64,000 nucleotides of DNA from Brevibacterium sp. RIT 803. GTDB lineage: Bacteria > Actinomycetota > Actinomycetes > Actinomycetales > Brevibacteriaceae. Shown here in pieces: positions 45,088-55,138 of the stretch. A model generated the notes under the pieces. The model did not search any database. It was not told where the DNA came from and saw only the letters and a list, made by a program, of their open reading frames with translations. The stretch's first letter is position 1. The number at the start of each line of letters is the position of its first letter. A program made the translations under genes and the position numbers. The stretch covers positions 124,001 to 188,000 of the forward strand of contig NZ_JAFEMW010000001.1 of NCBI RefSeq assembly GCF_016892625.1. The letters are read 5' to 3'.

Positions 45088-46065
45088 ATGCGTTTTCCCG
45101 TCAGCCGCCGCGCTCTTCTCCTCTACGGTGTGGGCGGGGCGAGTCTGAGCCTGCTGTCGGGATGCGGTGTGAGAATCGATACTCCTCCGGACGTGCCGAC
45201 CCTCGATGAGACGGACCAGCTGCGCAACCGCATCGCCAGAATCCTCGCCGCCACCACCGCCGGAGACAACGACCCGGAGACCGCTGGTGAGGACCTGCAG
45301 AAACTCCGGGACGCCATCGGTCCTGTGTGGTCGCCACCAACCGAAATGGCCACCGAGCCCCCACCGTCGGAAGATCCCCGCACCTACATCGAAGCCGCCG
45401 AGGTGGTGTCGGATGCCGTCTTCACCGCCCTACCGACATTGGGCTCGACCCTCATTCCGGTGCTCGTGGACGTGGCAACCGGTTTGGCGCTGACTGCGGG
45501 CACCGAGCACGCAGAGTTCATTCGCAGCGCCGACGCCCTGATCCGTGACTCACGCAAATCCGGCGCTGCCGACGCTTCCGGCTCATCGGAACCCGCGGCG
45601 GCTTCGAACTCACCCGAGTCGCAGCCGCCATCCGCGGACGATTCGACCTCTCCCCCGGTGTGGAATGACATCCTCAACCAGGCCAGGGCAGCGACTTATG
45701 GCTATGAGCGGCTCGCTGTGAACTTCGACACGAAGTCACGCGAGCGCAGCAGTGCCGTGGCGCGACTGGAGTCCTTAGGCTCACTGGCCGGCGAGATGCT
45801 CGAAAAGCTCGGTGAGAAGAACGCTGAACCTGATGCTCCCTCGTGGAAACTCGACCCCATCCCACGTGACCCGGAGACCGCGAAGGAACTGGCTCTGGCC
45901 CTCGAAGACGGTGTGGCAGCAGCGATCCTTCCCTGGCTGCAGAGGGATTCGGAGGCCGCTCTGCGGCTGTGGGAGTCGGCTCGAACACGCACCATCTTCG
46001 CCAGCCCGCAGGTGCTGCGGTACTCGTATCCCGGAGATTCGGGAGAGGCAGAGGCGCAGAAGTGA
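45088..46065 (+). CDS. Lipoprotein with DUF4439 ferritin-like domain
   Basis: A 325-residue lipoprotein. The signal peptide ends in a lipobox LSGC (Cys at about 26). After a Pro/Ser-rich region, the C-terminal 130 residues (ILNQARAATYGYERLAVNFD and RSSAVARLESL) match the DUF4439/ferritin-like domain, whose function is unknown. It sits on the outer side of the membrane. ATG 45088. It overlaps the next gene by 4 bases (GTGA), so the two are coupled. Confidence 0.82.
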   Translation: MRFPVSRRALLLYGVGGASLSLLSGCGVRIDTPPDVPTLDETDQLRNRIARILAATTAGDNDPETAGEDLQKLRDAIGPVWSPPTEMATEPPPSEDPRTYIEAAEVVSDAVFTALPTLGSTLIPVLVDVATGLALTAGTEHAEFIRSADALIRDSRKSGAADASGSSEPAAASNSPESQPPSADDSTSPPVWNDILNQARAATYGYERLAVNFDTKSRERSSAVARLESLGSLAGEMLEKLGEKNAEPDAPSWKLDPIPRDPETAKELALALEDGVAAAILPWLQRDSEAALRLWESARTRTIFASPQVLRYSYPGDSGEAEAQK

Positions 46066-47081
46066 AGGTCCCCCCGGTCCTGTACAACTCCACTCGCGAC
46101 ATCATCGGCGAGTACCGCACCTCGTCCTGGGTCGCCGCACTGGATTTCATGGCCAATGAGCTCACCGACCGGTGGAAGCTGAGCTTCGACGAAGTACCGG
46201 GCTCACCCTGGGCCGGCTGCGAAAGCCTCGTCATCCCGGTTCTGACTCAGGAGAACTATCAGGGGGTGCTGCGCTTCGCCGCCCCCACCTCGGCGGCATC
46301 GGCTGCACATGCGCAGGCGCTGCGGGCGCTGAAGATGTGGAACGGGCACGGCGCTGTCCGGGTGATCAGGGACGATCACAGCTTCAGGGTCACCCTGCAG
46401 GAGCGGTTGCGAACGAAGGACAATCTCTCCGTGTTGCCCCTGGCCGATGTGCCCCCGGTCTGGGGTGCCCTGCAGAAGTCGCTTGAGATCCCCTCGGGTT
46501 CCGATTTCCTGCGTGTCCAGGATGTGGCCGCAGGATGGCTGAGCACCTTTGACGCCGATGCGGGTCTGCTCAGCGGCTGGACTGAGGCAGGCCCTGGTGA
46601 TTCTCTCCTGCTCTCCTTCGCGCGCAACTGGATGCGCACTCTTGCCGCGTCTGAGGAGAATTGGCTCATCCACGCCGATCTGCACTACTACAACATCCTC
46701 GCCGGCAACCCCGATGCCGCGGGCATCTCGACCTGGAAGGCCATCGACCCGCAGCCCTTGTCCGGACCGACCGCCTACACCTTGGCGCCGGTGCTGTGGA
46801 ACCGTCTCGCGGAGATTCCGTCCCAACATCCGCAGGCCCAGGCCGCGTGGCTGCGCGGATTCGCCACCGACCTCGCGCTGTGCGCGGGCATGGACCCGCA
46901 GTACGGGATGGGTGCGGCCGTCGCTCGGGAGGTCACGAACATGTTCTGGTACCTCAGGTCAGCCCGCAGCGGATCGACCGGTGCGTTGGCCGATGCCGCG
47001 AGGTCTCTGTGGGTTGCCCGGGCACTGTCGGGAGCAGACGTCGCCGGCGTCAATGCCCACGCGCTCAAACCCATCGGCTGA
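46062..47081 (+). CDS. Aminoglycoside/hydroxyurea-kinase-like phosphotransferase
   Basis: A 339-residue protein of the PF04655 (streptomycin 6-kinase-like) phosphotransferase family: the catalytic HADLHYYNIL near residue 205 and the metal-binding IDPQPLSGPTAYTL near 227 are both present; N-terminal lobe is about 1-110. A kinase activity is expected, with unknown substrate; drug resistance is only one possibility. GTG at 46062 overlaps the DUF4439 gene stop, with GAGG 7 nt upstream. Confidence 0.82.
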   Translation: MKVPPVLYNSTRDIIGEYRTSSWVAALDFMANELTDRWKLSFDEVPGSPWAGCESLVIPVLTQENYQGVLRFAAPTSAASAAHAQALRALKMWNGHGAVRVIRDDHSFRVTLQERLRTKDNLSVLPLADVPPVWGALQKSLEIPSGSDFLRVQDVAAGWLSTFDADAGLLSGWTEAGPGDSLLLSFARNWMRTLAASEENWLIHADLHYYNILAGNPDAAGISTWKAIDPQPLSGPTAYTLAPVLWNRLAEIPSQHPQAQAAWLRGFATDLALCAGMDPQYGMGAAVAREVTNMFWYLRSARSGSTGALADAARSLWVARALSGADVAGVNAHALKPIG

Positions 47082-47090
47082 GCACCCCCA

Positions 47091-47158
47091 CTCAACCTCC
47101 CCGACGTCACTAATACCGCATGGCGCCGGGCGCAATCAGTGACGTCGGGGAGGTTGAG
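47091..47158. terminator. Bidirectional terminator, 21-bp perfect arms
   Basis: Arms 47091-47111 and 47138-47158 (CTCAACCTCCCCGACGTCAC...) are perfectly complementary with a 26-nt loop. It lies between convergent genes. No downstream T run is visible. Confidence 0.75.
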
Positions 47159-47170
47159 CGAGGGGATGCC

Positions 47171-47977
47171 TCAGTGGATGAGGCCGGAGACCACGTCGTA
47201 GCCGAGTTTGATGATCATCGCGGAGACCACGACGACGAAGACGACCCGCACGAATCCGGATCCCTTCTTCAGTGCCGTGCGCGCACCGAAGATTCCACCG
47301 GCGACGTTGCCCACGGCGACGACGAGACCGAGCGCCCATACGACCTGGCCATCGGGGATGAAGAAGACCAGTGCCCCGAAGTTCGTCGCCCAGTTGATGA
47401 CCTTCGCAGTGGCTGAGGCCTGGAGGAATGAGAACCCGATGACTGTGACGAACGCGATGACGAGGAAGGATCCGGTGCCCGGGCCGAGCACTCCGTCATA
47501 GACGCCGATCGTGAGCCCGATCAGCCACGACAGCCCGTGATGACGTTTCGAGGATTCGCCGAACCGCAGGCTCGCATCGGCGCCGAGGCTGGGGTTGAGG
47601 ACCGTGAAGACTCCGACCCCGATGAGAGCGACGAGGATGATCGGTGTGAAGAGTTCACCTGGGACCAAGGTCGCGAGTTTGGCGCCGAAGACGGCTCCGA
47701 GGAATGCCGTGGCGGCGGCAGGGATCGTCGCCGACCTGTCCGGGGTGATCGTGCGCAGATAGGTCACCGCCGAGGCGGTCGTACCCGCAATCGAGCCCAC
47801 CTTGTTCGTGGCGACCGCTTGGACCGGTGTCATTCCCGGCACCAGCAGCAGTGCCGGCAGCTGGATCAGACCTCCGCCGCCGACGACGGCATCGATCCAG
47901 CCGGCCAGAACTCCTGCGGCCAGGAGCCACAGAAGCATACCGAGGGTGACATCGATGCCTGCGGTGAGTGCCTCCAT
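47171..47977 (-). CDS. TauE/SafE family sulfite exporter-like permease
   Basis: A 268-residue permease with eight hydrophobic helices. Family features include GWIDAVVGGGGLIQLPALL near 27 and VGVYDGVLGPGTGSFL-like segment near 165. Members export sulfite, sulfonates or similar anions. ATG at 47977 lies 13 bases after the proS stop, with weak SD, so it is probably read from the proS transcript. Confidence 0.82.
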   Translation of the reverse strand: MEALTAGIDVTLGMLLWLLAAGVLAGWIDAVVGGGGLIQLPALLLVPGMTPVQAVATNKVGSIAGTTASAVTYLRTITPDRSATIPAAATAFLGAVFGAKLATLVPGELFTPIILVALIGVGVFTVLNPSLGADASLRFGESSKRHHGLSWLIGLTIGVYDGVLGPGTGSFLVIAFVTVIGFSFLQASATAKVINWATNFGALVFFIPDGQVVWALGLVVAVGNVAGGIFGARTALKKGSGFVRVVFVVVVSAMIIKLGYDVVSGLIH

Positions 47978-47990
47978 CACCTGCGTCGGT

Positions 47991-49838
47991 TCACCGTGCG
48001 GCTGGTTCCGCGATTGCGGCGTCTGCCGCAGCGGCGGCCGTGGCGTAGGCGTCACGGATCGTGGCCACGGTGGAGGCGACGACCTCGGCGACGGGCTGTT
48101 CTGACTTCTCATCGGCCAGACGGTTGCGGACTTCGACGACTCCGTCGGCCAGGCCACGACCGACGACGATCACGGTCGGGATGCCGATGAGTTCGGCATC
48201 GGCGAACTTGAAGCCGGGTGAGACCTTGAGGCGGTCGTCGAGGAGAACGGTCACGCCTTCCGACTCGAATTCGGCCGTCAGCTTCTCGGCGACCGCGGCG
48301 ATGTCCTCACCCTTGCCTGCGGCGATGATGTGAACATCGGCTGGGGCCAGGTGCTGGGGCCAGAGGAGACCGGATTCGCTGTGGTATTCCTCCGCGATGC
48401 AGGCCATGACACGGGTGACGCCGAGGCCGTAGGAGCCCATGGTCACGGTCGTGGCCTTGCCGTTCTGGTCAAGGACCTTGAGATCGAGGGACTCCGCGTA
48501 CTTGCGGCCGAGCTTGAAGATCTGACCGATCTCGACACCACGGGCCAGCTCGAGCGGGCCCGAACCGTCGGGTGCGGGGTCGCCGAGTTCCACCTCGGCG
48601 GCTTCGATGGTGCCATCAGCGGTGAAGTCACGTCCGGCGACGAGGTCGAAGACGTGCCGGCCGGGTTCGTTGGCGCCGGTGATCCACCGGGTGCCCTCGA
48701 CGACACGTGGGTCGAGGAGGAAGCGGAGCTTCGAGGTGCCTTCGAGGCCGAGAACCTGGTTGTCGAGGTCCAAGCCCGGTCCGATGTAGCCCTTGACGAG
48801 CTCCGGGTGAGCGACGAGGTCTTCGGCTGTGGCGGCTTCGAGGTCGACTTCACCATTGCCGAGCATTCCGGTGCCGGCGGCGCGGTCGAGGTCGACGTCA
48901 CGGTCACCGGGCAGGCCGATGACGATGATCTCGCGGGTGCCGTCGGGGTGGGTGACAGCGCAGACGACGTTCTTGAGCGTATCGGCGGCGGTCCAGGCGC
49001 GGTCCTCGCGGGGGTGGTCTGCGTTCGCGGCGGCGACGAGGGACTCGATGGTGGGTGTGTCAGGGGTGTCCTCGACGTGAGCTGCAGGTGAGTTCTCGAA
49101 CGGGATCGCCTCGGGCACGATCGAGGTCACGGCCTCGACGTTGGCGGCGTACCCTCCGGGTGATCGCACGAAGGTGTCCTCACCGACCTCGGAGGGGTAG
49201 ATGAATTCCTCGGTGCCCGATCCGCCCATGGCTCCGGGGGTGGCCTTGACCGGCAGGCAGGGCACACCGAGTCGGGCGAAGGCCCGCAGGTAGGCGACGC
49301 GCATCGCTTCGTAGGAGGCGTCGAGTCCGGCATCGTCGATATCGAAGGAGTAGGCGTCCTTCATGATGAACTCGCGTCCGCGCAGCAGGCCTGCGCGGGG
49401 CCTGGCCTCGTCACGGTATTTGGTCTGGACCTGGTAGATCGAGAGCGGGAGATCCTTGTAGGAGGAGTAGAGGTCCTTGACGAGGAGGGTGAAGACCTCC
49501 TCGTGGGTGGGAGCGAGGATGTAGTCGTTGTCCCTGCGGTCCTTGAGGTGGAACAGATCGGGCCCGAAGGCCTCCCAGCGTCCGGACTTTCGGTACGGAT
49601 CTGCAGCCAGCAGTCCAGGGAAATGGACTTCCTGTGATCCGGCTGTGGCCATCTCCTCGCGCACGATGGCTTCGATCTTGCCCAGGACCTTCAGTCCCAG
49701 CGGCAGCCATGTGTAGATCCCCGGGGCCGATCGGCGGATGTATCCCGCACGGTGCAGAAGTTTGTGGCTGGCGACCTCAGCTCCGACCGGGTCCTCCTTC
49801 TGGGTTCGCACAAACAGGGACGACATGCGCAGGGCCAT
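47991..49838 (-). CDS. proS: Proline--tRNA ligase (bacterial type)
   Basis: A 615-residue class II synthetase of the bacterial ProS kind with the editing (INS) domain between motifs 2 and 3 (about 240-400). Motif 1 is near [18 protein letters not shown], motif 2 has [20 protein letters not shown] near 145, motif 3 has [11 protein letters not shown] near 475. ATG 49838, 8 nt after GGAG. It ends with an Ala-rich tail. Confidence 0.96.
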   Translation of the reverse strand: MALRMSSLFVRTQKEDPVGAEVASHKLLHRAGYIRRSAPGIYTWLPLGLKVLGKIEAIVREEMATAGSQEVHFPGLLAADPYRKSGRWEAFGPDLFHLKDRRDNDYILAPTHEEVFTLLVKDLYSSYKDLPLSIYQVQTKYRDEARPRAGLLRGREFIMKDAYSFDIDDAGLDASYEAMRVAYLRAFARLGVPCLPVKATPGAMGGSGTEEFIYPSEVGEDTFVRSPGGYAANVEAVTSIVPEAIPFENSPAAHVEDTPDTPTIESLVAAANADHPREDRAWTAADTLKNVVCAVTHPDGTREIIVIGLPGDRDVDLDRAAGTGMLGNGEVDLEAATAEDLVAHPELVKGYIGPGLDLDNQVLGLEGTSKLRFLLDPRVVEGTRWITGANEPGRHVFDLVAGRDFTADGTIEAAEVELGDPAPDGSGPLELARGVEIGQIFKLGRKYAESLDLKVLDQNGKATTVTMGSYGLGVTRVMACIAEEYHSESGLLWPQHLAPADVHIIAAGKGEDIAAVAEKLTAEFESEGVTVLLDDRLKVSPGFKFADAELIGIPTVIVVGRGLADGVVEVRNRLADEKSEQPVAEVVASTVATIRDAYATAAAAADAAIAEPAAR

Positions 49839-50033
49839 GGGTGATACTCCTCAACTTGTCAAGACTCAGATCGAACACTATCGCACGCGAGTATCCGCAC
49901 GGCAATTATGAGGCAAAACCGATCAGACCGGCGACGCAGAACAGTCATCTGGCAGGTCCGAATCTGCCGTCATCCGACCATGGATCCGCCCAGCTGTGGG
50001 CCTGGATTCGTCAGGTGGTGGAAGCGAATTAGA

Positions 50034-50076
50034 CTGGTGGGCACACACGTCCACCAGGGCCTGAGCGATTCAGGCC
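50034..50076 (+). promoter_or_regulatory. Two tandem hairpins upstream of the NrtR-like gene
   Basis: Arms 50034-50040/50051-50057 (CTGGTGG/CCACCAG, 7 bp) and 50058-50064/50070-50076 (GGCCTGA/TCAGGCC, 7 bp), with a TAGACT-type -10 at 50033. They would form in the 5' leader of the NrtR-like mRNA, and are the only structure seen in 49839-50116. Confidence 0.4.
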
Positions 50077-50116
50077 GATTCGCTGTCCGACCGACTCGCT
50101 GACCGATACGAAGAGC

Positions 50117-50848
50117 ATGCCTGATTCCACTCAACTGACGCAGTTCCCGCGGCCCTCGGTCGCGGTCGACACCGCGGTCCTCTGCCCCGTCCCCCGACGT
50201 GGCCTGCACGTGCTCCTCACTCATTCCGGCGACGGCGCGTGGCAGCTGCCGGGGTCGATCCTTCGCCCCCAGGAGCGACTCGCCGAGGCGGTTGCCCGGT
50301 GCCTGCGCGAAAAGGCGCGGCTCATCGACCGCGCCCCAGTTCAGCTCCACGTCTTCGACCAGCCCGATCGTGACGATCGGGGGTGGGTGATCTCGGTGGC
50401 CCACCTCGACGTACTGTCGACGAGAGATGTGGGATTCGGAGACGCAAGCTCCCCGGAGACCGAGCCCGACCCGCAGGACGCACGCCGGCGCAAACTCGCA
50501 CCCGTGCATTCGGTCCGTGAGCTCAGCGCCGAACATCAGGAGATCGTCCGAGTTGCGGTCCACCGCCTGCGTTCGCTGCATGAGCGCACGCCGGACCCGT
50601 TCGGGCTGCTGCCAGAGGAGTTCTCGCTGCGGCAGCTGCGTGAGTTGCATGAGATCGTCTCGGGAGAGGACCTGCAGGCAGACACCTTCCGCCGCACGAT
50701 GCTGCCGCTGCTGGCACCCACCGGGCAGGCTGTGTCCCAGGGGCGCGGCCGCCCCGCCCAGACGTTCACCCGCCGCACCGAGATCGCCCTGCGTCGCGAT
50801 GTAGACATCGTGGGTCCGAGCACCGGCGCTGAGAATGACGGACGCTGA
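50117..50848 (+). CDS. NrtR-like Nudix-fold transcriptional regulator
   Basis: A 243-residue protein. The first 145 residues are a Nudix fold with GSILRPQERLAEAVARCLRE, but the catalytic Nudix consensus RE-x-x-EE-x-GU is broken (REKARL), so hydrolysis is unlikely. The C-terminal 80 residues have the NrtR winged helix: FSLRQLRELHEIVSGEDLQ and FRRTMLP. NrtR proteins sense ADP-ribose and repress NAD metabolism genes; none of these lies in the window. ATG at 50117. Confidence 0.82.
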   Translation: MPDSTQLTQFPRPSVAVDTAVLCPVPRRGLHVLLTHSGDGAWQLPGSILRPQERLAEAVARCLREKARLIDRAPVQLHVFDQPDRDDRGWVISVAHLDVLSTRDVGFGDASSPETEPDPQDARRRKLAPVHSVRELSAEHQEIVRVAVHRLRSLHERTPDPFGLLPEEFSLRQLRELHEIVSGEDLQADTFRRTMLPLLAPTGQAVSQGRGRPAQTFTRRTEIALRRDVDIVGPSTGAENDGR

Positions 50849-50925
50849 CGGTGGTGCTCATACGCAGCGGAGGCTGTCTGTGGTGGACACTGTGGTAGTG
50901 CACACTGAGGTAGTGGAGGCTGACT

Positions 50926-51342
50926 GTGGAGATTGACCGCTCACCCGGCAAGCACGTTCGCGTGGACGTGTGGCTGTGGACGACAAGGATGTTCAAGACC
51001 CGAAACCTGGCTACTCAGGCCTGCCGAGGCGGTCACGTCCAAGTCGAGGGTCAGCGTGTCAAGGCGGCGCAGAAGGTCTCCATCGGACAGGAGGTGCGCG
51101 TACGCAAGGCCAGCACCGAGTTCATCTGGAAGATCACCGGCTTCGTGCCCACTCGTCCGCAGTCATCGATCGCCGTGCAGTGCTATGAGGATCTCACCCC
51201 GCCGCCGGATCCTGCTCTGCGCGGATTCGTCCCCCGCAGAGACAAGGGCTTGGGTCGGCCGACGAAGAAGGACCGCCGGGAGATGGAGAAGTTCCTGGGC
51301 GACATGGCCAAGCCTCGGAACCGAGATCGCCGAGACACCTGA
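50926..51342 (+). CDS. S4-domain RNA-binding protein (Hsp15-like)
   Basis: A 138-residue protein: an S4 domain (10-75) with RVDVWLWTTRMFKTR and GGHVQVEGQRVKAAQKVSIG, then a basic tail. Hsp15-type proteins bind ribosomes or tRNA-blocked 50S subunits and help recycling under stress. GTG 50926. It follows the NrtR-like gene by 77 bp and may share its transcript. Ends with a basic Lys/Arg/Asp tail. Confidence 0.88.
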   Translation: MEIDRSPGKHVRVDVWLWTTRMFKTRNLATQACRGGHVQVEGQRVKAAQKVSIGQEVRVRKASTEFIWKITGFVPTRPQSSIAVQCYEDLTPPPDPALRGFVPRRDKGLGRPTKKDRREMEKFLGDMAKPRNRDRRDT

Positions 51343-51376
51343 AGCCGTCGCTAAGACCCCTGCCGTCGCGGCGGCT

Positions 51377-51410
51377 ACTGCGGTGACTGCGGTGACTGCG
51401 GTGACTGCGG
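51377..51410. repeat. 9-bp tandem repeat in a convergent gap
   Basis: The unit ACTGCGGTG occurs three times plus a partial fourth copy between the convergent S4 and GNAT gene ends. Probably simple-sequence drift; it abuts the GNAT stop at 51415. Confidence 0.85.
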
Positions 51411-51414
51411 CCGG

Positions 51415-52293
51415 TCAGTACATGATCGTGGCGAAGGTGCCGACCTGCTCGAAGCCGACCCGTGTGTACATGCGCAGGGCCACCTCGTTGTAGTCATTGG
51501 CGTAGAGGCTCACGGTGGGGTGTCCGGCCGCCCTGGTCTGCGCCACGACTGCCGCCATTCCGGCAGCGCCCAGGCCCTGCTGACGCACGTCGGGATGGAC
51601 CCAGACGCCCTGCACCTGAACGATGCGCGGCGCTCGGATGCCGATGTCTGCTTTGAACAGCACCTGCTCGGCCTGGTCCGTCGCCGGCCAGCGGCGCACC
51701 GGACCACCTTGGGGCAGTGTGTCCGAGATGCGAGCGAAGCAGTTCTTGCCCCTGATGATGTTGCGGACACGAGCCAGATAGCTTGACTGGCCGCCTTCGA
51801 TCGGAGAGAAGCCCACCTCGTTGGTGAACATGTCGACACTGGCTGAGAACACCGCTGGCAGCTGTTCCACCGTGACCAGATGTACTGCCTCGTCGGGTTC
51901 GATCAAGGGGTCGGAGCTGATCGCCAGCAGCGGCTGCCGGTCACGGACGCCGCGGGGGCGTCCCCAGTTCAGGCGGCTGTGCAGATCGAGGATGATCTCA
52001 CGGGAACCGATGAGGGAGCAGGAGTAGCGCCCATCGGCATTGAGCTTCTGCGCCAGGGCCTGATTCGTTCCCGGGGTCGCAGCCACGGGAATGATGTTGC
52101 CGCCCACCCAGTAGGCTGCCACCGGCTGGTCGCCGTCGAAGACACCCAGCAGGGAACCGGCGGGTGAGCCCATCTGCGCTGTCCCCGTGACTTCGAGCAG
52201 CGCGATGAGGTAGACGTTCTCACACGGGTTGAGCGCGAGCAGACTCTTCAGCCAACCGGTGTGCTGATGTCCCAGACGAGTGACTCTCAGCAC
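51415..52293 (-). CDS. DUF4081 plus GNAT acetyltransferase
   Basis: A 292-residue protein: N-terminal DUF4081-like half (1-130), and a C-terminal GNAT domain with VQGVWVHPDVRQQGLGAAGM near 225 and VSLYANDYNEVALRMYTRVGF near 258. Orthologues (for example Rv2867c-like) lie next to ispG in actinobacteria, and the same is seen here. Substrate unknown. ATG 52293; the next gene, ispG, is 59 bp upstream. Confidence 0.88.
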   Translation of the reverse strand: MLRVTRLGHQHTGWLKSLLALNPCENVYLIALLEVTGTAQMGSPAGSLLGVFDGDQPVAAYWVGGNIIPVAATPGTNQALAQKLNADGRYSCSLIGSREIILDLHSRLNWGRPRGVRDRQPLLAISSDPLIEPDEAVHLVTVEQLPAVFSASVDMFTNEVGFSPIEGGQSSYLARVRNIIRGKNCFARISDTLPQGGPVRRWPATDQAEQVLFKADIGIRAPRIVQVQGVWVHPDVRQQGLGAAGMAAVVAQTRAAGHPTVSLYANDYNEVALRMYTRVGFEQVGTFATIMY

Positions 52294-52352
52294 GGGAGAG
52301 CCTCCTTGTTCTGATCCTCACACACCGGGCAGCTTTTCGGACAGGTCGGGTA

Positions 52353-53501
52353 TCAGCCGACGACGACGTCGGGAGACCCGGACGGGGCGTCGGACTCAGC
52401 TGCGATGCGATTGGCCTCTTCGATGAGAGTCTCGACGATCAGGGCCTCTGGCACGGTCTTGATGACCTCACCCTTGACGAAGATCTGACCCTTGCCGTTG
52501 CCGCTGGCCACACCGAGGTCGGCTTCGCGCGCTTCACCGGGACCGTTGACCACGCAGCCCATGACAGCGACTCGCAGCGGAACTTCCATGCCTTCGAGGC
52601 CAGCTGTGACCTCGTCCGCGAGGGTGTAGACGTCGACCTGGGCGCGTCCACAGGACGGGCACGAGACGATTTCGAGTTTGCGAGGTTTGAGGTTGAGGCT
52701 CTCCAGGATCTGATTGCCGACCTTGATCTCCTCCACTGGTGGTGCGGAGAGCGAGACGCGGATCGTGTCGCCGATGCCCTGCGACAGCAGTGAGCCGAAG
52801 GCGGTGGCGGATTTGATCGTGCCCTGAAAGGCAGGACCGGCCTCGGTCACACCCAGGTGCAGGGGCCAGTCACCGCGCTCCGCGAGCATCTCGTATGCCC
52901 GAACCATGACCACAGGGTCGTTGTGCTTGACGGAGATCTTGAAGTCGTGGAAGTCGTGCTCTTCGAACAGCGATGCCTCCCACACGGCGGACTCGACGAG
53001 CGCCTCCGGAGTGGCCTTGCCGTACTTCTCCATGATCCGCTTGTCCAAGGATCCGGCGTTGACACCGATCCGGATCGAGGTTCCGGCGTCACTTGCCGCC
53101 TTCGCGATCTCCTTGACCTGGTCGTCGAATTTGCGGATGTTGCCGGGGTTGACGCGCACAGCAGCACAGCCGGCGTCGATCGCGGCGTAGACGTACTTCG
53201 GCTGGAAGTGGATGTCGGCGATGACCGGAATCTGCGACTTCTGCGCGATCGCCGGCAGTGCCGCAGCATCATCGGGTGACGGGCAGGCCACACGCACGAT
53301 GTCACACCCCGAGGCGGTGAGCTCGGCGATCTGCTGCAGGGTGGCGTTGATGTCTGTGGTCTGAGTCGTCGTCATCGACTGGACGCTGATAGGGAAATCG
53401 GAACCGACGCCGACCTTTCCGACCTGGATCTGTCTCGTCTTCCGTCGCGGCGAGAGCACGGGAGGTGGTGGAGCAGGCATTCCGAGGTTGACCGATGTCA
53501 C
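52353..53501 (-). CDS. ispG: 4-hydroxy-3-methylbut-2-enyl-diphosphate synthase
   Basis: A 382-residue IspG/GcpE of the MEP isoprenoid pathway. 4Fe-4S ligands are in [11 protein letters not shown] near 283 and [10 protein letters not shown] near 318. The N-terminal barrel has [11 protein letters not shown] and VRVNPGNI. Start GTG 53501, 8 nt after GAAGGGA; a longer frame to 53552 exists without SD support. Together with dxr in the window this shows a MEP route. Confidence 0.94.
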   Translation of the reverse strand: MTSVNLGMPAPPPPVLSPRRKTRQIQVGKVGVGSDFPISVQSMTTTQTTDINATLQQIAELTASGCDIVRVACPSPDDAAALPAIAQKSQIPVIADIHFQPKYVYAAIDAGCAAVRVNPGNIRKFDDQVKEIAKAASDAGTSIRIGVNAGSLDKRIMEKYGKATPEALVESAVWEASLFEEHDFHDFKISVKHNDPVVMVRAYEMLAERGDWPLHLGVTEAGPAFQGTIKSATAFGSLLSQGIGDTIRVSLSAPPVEEIKVGNQILESLNLKPRKLEIVSCPSCGRAQVDVYTLADEVTAGLEGMEVPLRVAVMGCVVNGPGEAREADLGVASGNGKGQIFVKGEVIKTVPEALIVETLIEEANRIAAESDAPSGSPDVVVG

Positions 53502-53683
53502 GAAGACAATCCCTTCATTCTCACTGGTGACCAGACTGATCGTTCGAGTCATTCATATTGTAGGACTTCAAACCGTGTCCGGGCTCCTCGACCACGGTGT
53601 GATCTCTCACCACAGCACCATTTCGCAGGTATTGTGAAGGAAACTTGCCAACCGATCAGAAGATCCGAGCAGAGGAGATGTCT

Positions 53684-55117
53684 GTGAGCCGAGGAGCCTC
53701 CGTGCCGTTCACCCACCCCGATGTCCAGGCCATCGTCGGTCGCCTCGAGACTGCAGCCGATGCCCTCGCCAAGCAGGGCGGAACACTCGCCTGGGGTGTC
53801 TTTCGCCGAGGCGAGACCGGGATGGCTGCCAATGGCGACGTTCCGTACCGGATCGCGTCGATGACGAAGTCGTTCACGGCCGCCGCGGTCGGTCTCCTCG
53901 CCGCCGATGGTCTGGATCTTGACAGCCCATTGGACCGGATCATCCCCGAACTCGAAGGCACATCGATTGCCGACCGCACCTGCCGTCAGGCGCTGACGAT
54001 GGGCACCGGGTTCACGAAGGACGACCCTTGGGCCGATCGGGTGGAAGCGATGACGCGCACCGAACTCATCGACTACATCAAGCGCGGAGCCATCCCCATC
54101 GCTCCAGCCGACACCGGATACGAGTACTCCAACCTCGGCTACGCACTCCTCGGGCTCGTCACGGAGTCCGTGACCGGGAAGTCGTTCATCGAATTCGTCA
54201 CCGCCGAGGTGCTGCATCCAATCGGTCTCAGGCGCACCGGTTTCGACGTCGCCGATTTCCCAGACCTGATGTCAGGCATCCGCATCGACCGCAACGGCGA
54301 GGGCCACCCGGCCGAGCTCACCGGCCCTGGCGTCTTCTCCCCCATCGGCGGAATCATCTCCACAGTCAACGACATCGGCACGTGGATGAGTGCCCATATG
54401 GACGCCCTGGACGACCTCGACGCCTACGCGACGGGAGCACTGCCGCGGATACTGACGGACAACCAGCAGTCGCATCGGCTCGTCGAAGTGCAGAGAAGCG
54501 AGCACCATACCGAGTCGGTGAACTACGGCTTCGGCCTGCAGCCCCGTCTCGATTCCCGTTTCGGTCGCGTCGTCTGCCATTCCGGCGGCTACCCCGGGTA
54601 CGGCTCGCACATGCGCTGGTTCCCGGACCTGGGCCTGAGCATCGTCGTATTCGGCAATACGACGTACTACCCGGCCGAAAGCACCGTCAGAGACGCCGTC
54701 GACGCCGGCTGGGCCGCGGCCACGGGCGATCCCGATCTGCGGCTGACACGCACAACCACCTCGGTGCCGGCACCTCACCACCCAGTCGCACCCGAACAGT
54801 CCGCGACCGTGCTGCGGGCAGCGAACCTGGTCATCGACTTCGAGGAGAGCGTCGTCGACGAACTCTTCACCGTCAACATGGACCTCGATGAGCCCCGTGC
54901 CGAACGCCGTGCACGATTCGACGCATGGAGAGACGAGCTGCAGCTGACGCAGCCCTTCACACCTGACGATGTCACTATGACGACCCCGCTGAAGGGGACC
55001 GTGACGGTTCCTGACGCGCAGATCGGTGGCGAATCCGACTCGGCGAACACGACGGCGACGATCACGGTGAGCTTGGACCACCTCGGCGAGGTGCAGACGA
55101 TCTCGCTGAGCAGCTGA
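53684..55117 (+). CDS. Serine hydrolase (beta-lactamase/class C-like)
   Basis: A 477-residue serine hydrolase. The nucleophile is in SMTK near residue 62, with YSN near 148 and HSGGYPGYGS near 293, the three motifs of class C beta-lactamases, DD-peptidases and esterases. No signal peptide is seen, so it is likely cytoplasmic. GTG 53684 follows GGAG by 6 nt. It is encoded on the opposite strand between ispG and rseP, which are usually neighbours, so it is a likely insertion. Substrate unknown. Confidence 0.85.
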   Translation: MSRGASVPFTHPDVQAIVGRLETAADALAKQGGTLAWGVFRRGETGMAANGDVPYRIASMTKSFTAAAVGLLAADGLDLDSPLDRIIPELEGTSIADRTCRQALTMGTGFTKDDPWADRVEAMTRTELIDYIKRGAIPIAPADTGYEYSNLGYALLGLVTESVTGKSFIEFVTAEVLHPIGLRRTGFDVADFPDLMSGIRIDRNGEGHPAELTGPGVFSPIGGIISTVNDIGTWMSAHMDALDDLDAYATGALPRILTDNQQSHRLVEVQRSEHHTESVNYGFGLQPRLDSRFGRVVCHSGGYPGYGSHMRWFPDLGLSIVVFGNTTYYPAESTVRDAVDAGWAAATGDPDLRLTRTTTSVPAPHHPVAPEQSATVLRAANLVIDFEESVVDELFTVNMDLDEPRAERRARFDAWRDELQLTQPFTPDDVTMTTPLKGTVTVPDAQIGGESDSANTTATITVSLDHLGEVQTISLSS

Positions 55118-55138
55118 GGGCGCCTATCCGGGGTCTGC

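Noticed and set aside
49839..50116. T-box leader for proS
   Set aside because: No T-box core sequence or specifier region could be found; proS has its own SD and a short upstream region.
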